Shown here: piece after piece, positions 22,997-27,245 of the stretch
Layout: the number at the start of each line of letters is the position of its first letter
Numbering within the stretch: the first letter of the stretch is position 1
Origin: Candidatus Gastranaerophilales bacterium
GTDB taxonomy: Bacteria > Cyanobacteriota > Vampirovibrionia > Gastranaerophilales > Gastranaerophilaceae
Direction of reading: 5' to 3'
Assembly: GCA_947625445.1 (NCBI GenBank)
Contig: CANQOM010000002.1
Coordinates: 1 to 27,245, forward strand
Length of the DNA: 27,245 nt
Notes under the pieces: generated by a model
Told to the model about the DNA's origin: nothing
The model's database searches: none
Seen by the model: only the letters and a program-made list of their open reading frames with translations
Translations under genes and position numbers: made by a program

Positions 22997-24844
22997 TTAC
23001 TTCATATAAAGTTCATCAATATTATATAAAGTGCCACCAAGTGAAGTAGGATGGAGATTTTTAATTTTATTTCTTATTGCAGTTATTGTTAAAGGGGAAT
23101 ATAAATATATTATAGGTCTTTGGTCATAAATAATCTGCTGATATTTATCATATATAAGTTTACGTTTATCATAATCAAGTTCTAAAGCACCTTGTTCAAT
23201 AACATCATCAAGTTCTTTTTCCCAAGGTAAAATATTATTATCTTCTTCTTCGGGGCGTCTCATATTAAATAAATGCAAGTGTCCTCTTGAATTCCAAACG
23301 TTTTTACCGCTATGAGGTTCTAAAGGACTTCCTGTTAAACCCATTAAAACCATATCCCAATCAAAAGATGACATTAATTTACTTACAAGCGAATTAAATT
23401 CTATAGGTTTAAAATTAACTTTAATTCCTAAATCTTTTAAATCTTCTTTAACCATAACACCTAGTGCTTCACGCTCAGTTTGTCCTGCATTGGTCAAAAG
23501 ATCAAATTCTACTTCGTTATTTTCCTTGTCATGCAGTATCCCGTTTTTATCCCAATAAAATCCTGAATTTTTCAATAAAGATTTAGCATATTCAACATCT
23601 TTCGGATGCCCAGATGCAAGCTTTTCATTCAAAAATATTGAAGATAAAGATTCCGCAGTATATAAAGGCTGAGCAACTCCGTTTGCTACATTATTGACCA
23701 TTGCATTTCTATCTATTGCATAATCTATTGCGGTTCTGAAATTTATATCATTAAACCATTTTTGTTTTTTGGGATTTACATAATAATTCCCGTTTTTATC
23801 TTTTCTGGTATTCAAATTAAATGCTATAAACATAGTTCCTGTATTAGGTCCTAAATTATATAATTTGAAATCTGATTTTTTTTGTTTTTCTTTAAATCTG
23901 GGTAAATCTTGACCTCGAACAGAAATTACATCAAGTTCTCCCGCTTCAAATTTAAGCATTTCGTTGTTCAAATCACCTACAATTAAAATTACATATTTAT
24001 CAATATATGGCAAAAGATTTTTATTCGAATCCATAGCATAATAGTTTGGATTTCTTTTCATAACAACTCTTTGCGCCGGTACATATTCATCTACAACAAA
24101 AGCGCCCGAATAAACTATATCTTTTGGATTAATAGTAGTTGACAAATAAGAATCAAAATATCTTTTACCTTTATTTACAACAGGTTCAAAAATATGTTTA
24201 GGGGCGATTTGGCTTCCTACAAATCTTTGAAACGGAGCAAAAGGTTTTTTTATTTTAAATTCAACTGTATATTTATCAATCTTCCTAACTTTCGGATATT
24301 CACCATCTATCAAAACAGAGTCTCTTAAAGATGTATTACCAAAACCGTCTAAAATAATATTATTCCATGTAAATACAACATCATCAGCCGTAATTTCTTT
24401 TCCGTCAGACCATTTAGCTCCTTTTCTTAATATAATAGTGTATGTTTTTTGGTCATCCGAAACAATCATTTCTTTTGCAAGTGCAGGAATAACTTCTCCA
24501 TTATCAGGATCAGTTGTAAATAAAGAATCATACATAATATCAGCTATTTGAGAGGAAGTTGCATCCTTTGACGTCCAAGGATTAAAAGTTTTAGGTCCTT
24601 CTCCTATTGTAGACGATACTATTTGTCCCCCATATTTTCCGGGTTTGGAACGTGACAGTCTATAATCCGTTCCGTTATAAAAAATTGTTTTATATGGCAA
24701 ATATTCACTTTCTGCCATTTTTTCTTCGGATATATTATTATCTGTTTTCTTCTCTTCCTCTGTTTTTTTATCAATCCTGAAACAAGAAACAAGAATAAGA
24801 GATATTATAATTAGTATAAAAAATATCTTTTTTAATTTTCCCAT
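22997..24844 (-). CDS. Family 5 (oligopeptide-type) solute-binding lipoprotein
   Basis: Extracytoplasmic binding protein of a peptide/nickel-type ABC importer. The first 20 residues form a lipoprotein signal with lipobox LVSC, lipidated at C21, followed by a charged linker of about 25 residues. SBP_bac_5 motifs follow: EGPKTFNPWTSKDATS, IMYDSLFTTDPDNGEVIPALAKE, ILRKGAKWSDGKEITADDVVFTW, IAFNLNTRK, FRTAIDYAIDRNAMV. The ligand is probably a peptide but cannot be told from sequence. At 615 residues it is somewhat longer than the common 530-550. No permease or ATPase gene is adjacent, so it either works with a transporter encoded elsewhere or is an orphan. There is no Shine-Dalgarno sequence before the ATG. 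The gap to miaB is 36 bp. Confidence 0.93.
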   Translation of the reverse strand: MGKLKKIFFILIIISLILVSCFRIDKKTEEEKKTDNNISEEKMAESEYLPYKTIFYNGTDYRLSRSKPGKYGGQIVSSTIGEGPKTFNPWTSKDATSSQIADIMYDSLFTTDPDNGEVIPALAKEMIVSDDQKTYTIILRKGAKWSDGKEITADDVVFTWNNIILDGFGNTSLRDSVLIDGEYPKVRKIDKYTVEFKIKKPFAPFQRFVGSQIAPKHIFEPVVNKGKRYFDSYLSTTINPKDIVYSGAFVVDEYVPAQRVVMKRNPNYYAMDSNKNLLPYIDKYVILIVGDLNNEMLKFEAGELDVISVRGQDLPRFKEKQKKSDFKLYNLGPNTGTMFIAFNLNTRKDKNGNYYVNPKKQKWFNDINFRTAIDYAIDRNAMVNNVANGVAQPLYTAESLSSIFLNEKLASGHPKDVEYAKSLLKNSGFYWDKNGILHDKENNEVEFDLLTNAGQTEREALGVMVKEDLKDLGIKVNFKPIEFNSLVSKLMSSFDWDMVLMGLTGSPLEPHSGKNVWNSRGHLHLFNMRRPEEEDNNILPWEKELDDVIEQGALELDYDKRKLIYDKYQQIIYDQRPIIYLYSPLTITAIRNKIKNLHPTSLGGTLYNIDELYMK

Positions 24845-24880
24845 AATAAAAGATTATCACGAAATGACTAAAATTAGAAA

Positions 24881-26203
24881 TTAACCTACAGGCTCGCCAT
24901 ACAGGCACCATGTTTGAGCTTTCGTAATTTTAACATTTGCAAAATCGCCTATATTTTTTGTATTATCTTCAAAGTGAACAATTTTATTATTACCTGCTCT
25001 TGAGTTTAACACTCTTGTTTCATCTTTAACAGTTACACCTTCCACAAGAACATTTAAAATTTTCCCTATAAATTTTTCGTTAGATTTAAGACATACTTCC
25101 CGATTTTTTTCATTTAATTTTTCTAAACGTTCATACTTAACCTGTTCAGAAAGGAATTTATCTGTCATTTTAGCTGCTTTAGTAAATTCTCTCGGAGAAT
25201 AAGCTGCCGTGTTGGAATAATCAAGTTCAAGTTCATCAATAGCTTTAAGTGTATCTTGAAATTCTTCTTCGGTTTCTCCCGGAAAACCTGCTATAAAATC
25301 ACTGGTAATTGTAACATCAGGGAATCTGGTTCTTATTTTTTTTACAATTTGATAATATTCTTCCTTTGTATATCTTCTGTTCATTTCTTTTAATATTCTC
25401 GAATTGCCCGATTGCATAGGGATATGAAAATATTTGCAAACTTTTTCACATTCTTCAACTGCGGATATTAAATCATCCGTAATGTCTGATGGATATGAAG
25501 TAACAAATCTTATTCTAAAGTTTCCCTCTAATTTATTTAAATCTCTTAATAAATTTGCGAGCGTAATATTTTCATCATTTAAATCTTTACCGTAACTGTC
25601 AACATTTTGCCCAAGAAGAGTAATTTCTTTAAAACCGTCCTTTATTATATTTTTAGCTTCTTCTATTATTTCATCAGGCTTTCTGCTTCTTTCTCTGCCT
25701 CTGGTAAAAGGAACAACACAATATGTACAAAAGTTATTACACCCTTCAATAATGGGAATCCAAGCATTTACAGAGTCTTTTCTTTCTATTTTAAAATCAT
25801 TTTGATTTTTTACTACGGGCTTGTTAGTTATAGCACACACTTTTTCGTTATTTTCTATTCTTTTTATCAAAGAGGGTAATTCATAAATATTATGAGTACC
25901 AAAAATTAAATCTACATAAGGAGCCCTTTGTCTTATAGATTCTTTATCTTGCTGAGCAACACAACCGCAAATCCCTATTTTTAATTCCGGTCGAGTCTTT
26001 TTCCATTTTCCCCAAACCCCAAGTTTACTATATGCTTTATCTGCAGCCAATTGTCTTATAGAACACGTGTTTATGATAAGCATATCAGCTTCTTTTTCAT
26101 TGTCTGTCTCCACATAACCAAAATGAGAAAGTATACCGGATATTCTTTCAGAATCCGATTTATTCATTTGGCAGCCTAATGTTTCAATGTATAAATTTTT
26201 CAT
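24881..26203 (-). CDS. miaB: tRNA-2-methylthio-N6-dimethylallyladenosine synthase MiaB
   Basis: Radical-SAM methylthiotransferase that modifies A37 of tRNAs reading UNN codons. The 440-residue protein has the N-terminal UPF0004 cluster cysteines C11, C47 and C81 (TLGCQMNKSDSE, NTCSIRQLAADK, GCVAQQ). The radical-SAM triad is C155, C159, C162 (GCNNFCTYC), followed by VPFTRGRERSR. A TRAM domain lies at the C-terminus (about 375-440). The NTCSIR and PFTRGRERSR forms point to MiaB rather than MtaB or RimO. No Shine-Dalgarno sequence is seen; a TATAAT lies exactly 6 nt before the ATG, so a leaderless mRNA is likely. Confidence 0.96.
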   Translation of the reverse strand: MKNLYIETLGCQMNKSDSERISGILSHFGYVETDNEKEADMLIINTCSIRQLAADKAYSKLGVWGKWKKTRPELKIGICGCVAQQDKESIRQRAPYVDLIFGTHNIYELPSLIKRIENNEKVCAITNKPVVKNQNDFKIERKDSVNAWIPIIEGCNNFCTYCVVPFTRGRERSRKPDEIIEEAKNIIKDGFKEITLLGQNVDSYGKDLNDENITLANLLRDLNKLEGNFRIRFVTSYPSDITDDLISAVEECEKVCKYFHIPMQSGNSRILKEMNRRYTKEEYYQIVKKIRTRFPDVTITSDFIAGFPGETEEEFQDTLKAIDELELDYSNTAAYSPREFTKAAKMTDKFLSEQVKYERLEKLNEKNREVCLKSNEKFIGKILNVLVEGVTVKDETRVLNSRAGNNKIVHFEDNTKNIGDFANVKITKAQTWCLYGEPVG

Positions 26204-26209
26204 AATAAA

Positions 26210-26215
26210 ATTATA
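26210..26215 (-). promoter_or_regulatory. -10 element of a probable leaderless promoter (miaB)
   Basis: Perfect TATAAT on the minus strand, then TTTATT, then the ATG. The spacing is the same 6 nt as for anmK and the histidine kinase. There is no ribosome binding site. The -35 region is poor. Confidence 0.5.
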
Positions 26216-26229
26216 CTTTAAAAAAAATT

Positions 26230-27177
26230 TTAATTCTTTTTTAGTTTTCCCATTTTATTTAGTTCATCTATCATAATAAAATTAAATACATTTGATTTTT
26301 CACTGCTATAATCTTGTAATTCAGAAATTTTGTCTAAATTTTTAAATGGAAGATGAGGAATACCGCTATATATTTCAGCTTTTTCAAATTTTAAAAAATC
26401 ACGAATATAATCATACACATTTATATATTCAAATAATTCATTTTTATCATTATTTTTTACGGTATTCACATATTTTCGCATATATCCACTTGAATTTATT
26501 ATTAATTCATTCAAAGTTTCATATTCAATAAGATTTGAATCTAAGCCAAAACAATTTTCCATGATTTTTTTAAAATTCTTAAAAGAATTACCGCTATACG
26601 TATAATCAAGAAAAATCACGTCCTCATTATTTTTTTCAATTTGTTCTTGAGTAATTCCTTGTGATTCAAGATAATTTTTATAGGGTACTTTTCTTTTATC
26701 ATCATTATTTAAAGAATTTATATCATCATCCGTAATATTTCTTAGAGATGAAATAGGAAGATACTTAACTTTTTCACCCATAAATTCCAAAGTTTTACAA
26801 AGTATAGCAGGGGATGTCCCTATAGAAACAATAGTAAAATCTCTGCCCCAAAATTTCTTTAATAGATAGTTTTTAACATTTAATGCAACAGATAAAGTTG
26901 CCTTAACCGCATCATCTACATCTTCTTGTTTTGAACAAAACTCTCTTAAACCATTAATTTGCTCTTTTGATAAACTCTTATAATCAACAACAGAAAATTT
27001 ATGTTTATCAGACATAAGTTCTTCATAAAGTTCTTCCGGTGTCTTATTTTTATATTTAGATGAAAGTTCAACGGTATCTCTGTCGAGAGACTTTAAGATA
27101 CTGTTATTAGTATATCTGAGAAACCCAAAAGAAGGCGAATAAGAATATTTTAATGTATTTACAGGAGTTATATTCAT
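26230..27177 (-). CDS. Tagged protein with a phosphoribosyltransferase-like motif, 315 residues
   Basis: I do not recognise the family. It begins MNITPVNTLKYSYSPSFGF, the same kind of short polar tag ending in SFG as the metallopeptidase at 2203, and has no signal peptide. The body includes FTIVSIGTSPAILCKTLEFM at 114-133 and EDVIFLDYTYSGNSFKNF at 185-202. A beta-strand, aspartate, small/hydroxyl residue and glycine loop of this kind (LDYTYSGNS) resembles the PRPP-binding loop of type I phosphoribosyltransferases (consensus roughly VDDxxxTG), and the first segment could be an upstream nucleotide-side strand. The usual acidic pair is replaced by D191-Y192, so activity is doubtful. It ends 26 nt before miaB. 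There is no clear ribosome binding site, so the start rests on the tag. Confidence 0.62.
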   Translation of the reverse strand: MNITPVNTLKYSYSPSFGFLRYTNNSILKSLDRDTVELSSKYKNKTPEELYEELMSDKHKFSVVDYKSLSKEQINGLREFCSKQEDVDDAVKATLSVALNVKNYLLKKFWGRDFTIVSIGTSPAILCKTLEFMGEKVKYLPISSLRNITDDDINSLNNDDKRKVPYKNYLESQGITQEQIEKNNEDVIFLDYTYSGNSFKNFKKIMENCFGLDSNLIEYETLNELIINSSGYMRKYVNTVKNNDKNELFEYINVYDYIRDFLKFEKAEIYSGIPHLPFKNLDKISELQDYSSEKSNVFNFIMIDELNKMGKLKKN

Positions 27178-27245
27178 ATTCTAAAGAAAACCTGTAAATT
27201 CTATTTTTGCTAATTTTTAGGGTTTTCGTGTAAATTTTTGTGATG

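Noticed and set aside
22847..23029. 60-residue plus-strand frame containing the C9 tract
   Set aside because: It would start at TTG without a ribosome binding site, overlaps the 3' end of the binding-protein gene on the other strand, and reads as low-complexity aromatic sequence.
1..27245. tRNA or rRNA genes, CRISPR arrays, insertion sequences or prophage
   Set aside because: No cloverleaf-like sequence, regularly spaced direct repeats, transposase motifs or terminal inverted repeats were seen on either strand. Gaps between genes are nearly all under 200 bp.

Overview
The window is an AT-rich (roughly 30% G+C by eye), densely coded bacterial chromosome segment. It has no rRNA, tRNA, transposase, phage gene or CRISPR array that I can see. 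The genes point to a diderm (LptB and a single LptF/G-type permease), with the non-mevalonate isoprenoid pathway (Dxr), a CdaA-type c-di-AMP synthase next to lysA, a MenA/UbiA-like prenyltransferase and a cyanobacterial-style HEAT-repeat protein. Together with short N-terminal tags of the form M-x-I-x-P-x-N ... SFG on unrelated proteins, this suggests a non-photosynthetic relative of Cyanobacteria (Melainabacteria/Vampirovibrionia, Gastranaerophilales-like). That placement is inference; no marker gene was searched.

Layout. 1-4.4 kb: the tail of an unknown upstream gene, a NarL-type response regulator with an adjacent soluble histidine kinase, a tagged M49-like metallopeptidase and a 79-residue unknown. 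4.5-8.7 kb: dprA-topA-aroE, tightly packed (DNA uptake/recombination, DNA topology, shikimate pathway). 8.7-9.8 kb: anmK on the minus strand, tail to tail with aroE. 9.9-13.0 kb: manC-dxr-aroQ with almost no gaps. 13.0-15.6 kb, minus strand: lptB-lptF/G-phosphodiester glycosidase, translationally coupled. 15.7-16.6 kb: a monocistronic HEAT-repeat gene with a very strong ribosome binding site and its own terminator. A 339-bp AT-rich gap follows. 16.9-18.2 kb: a UbiA/MenA-like prenyltransferase and a small zinc-ribbon-like protein. 18.2-18.8 kb: a secreted unknown (minus). 18.9-21.7 kb: lysA-cdaA-eda-like operon. 21.7-27.2 kb, all minus: flavin reductase-like protein, a small membrane protein preceded by a C9/G9 tract, a family-5 solute-binding lipoprotein, miaB and a tagged protein with a phosphoribosyltransferase-like motif.

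Most genes are housekeeping. The less ordinary material is (i) the shared N-terminal tag on otherwise unrelated proteins, (ii) four genes without a Shine-Dalgarno sequence that carry a -10 hexamer exactly 6 nt before the ATG, which implies leaderless transcription, (iii) the isolated nine-base C/G homopolymer behind a candidate promoter, and (iv) several proteins whose catalytic or binding residues differ from the textbook family.
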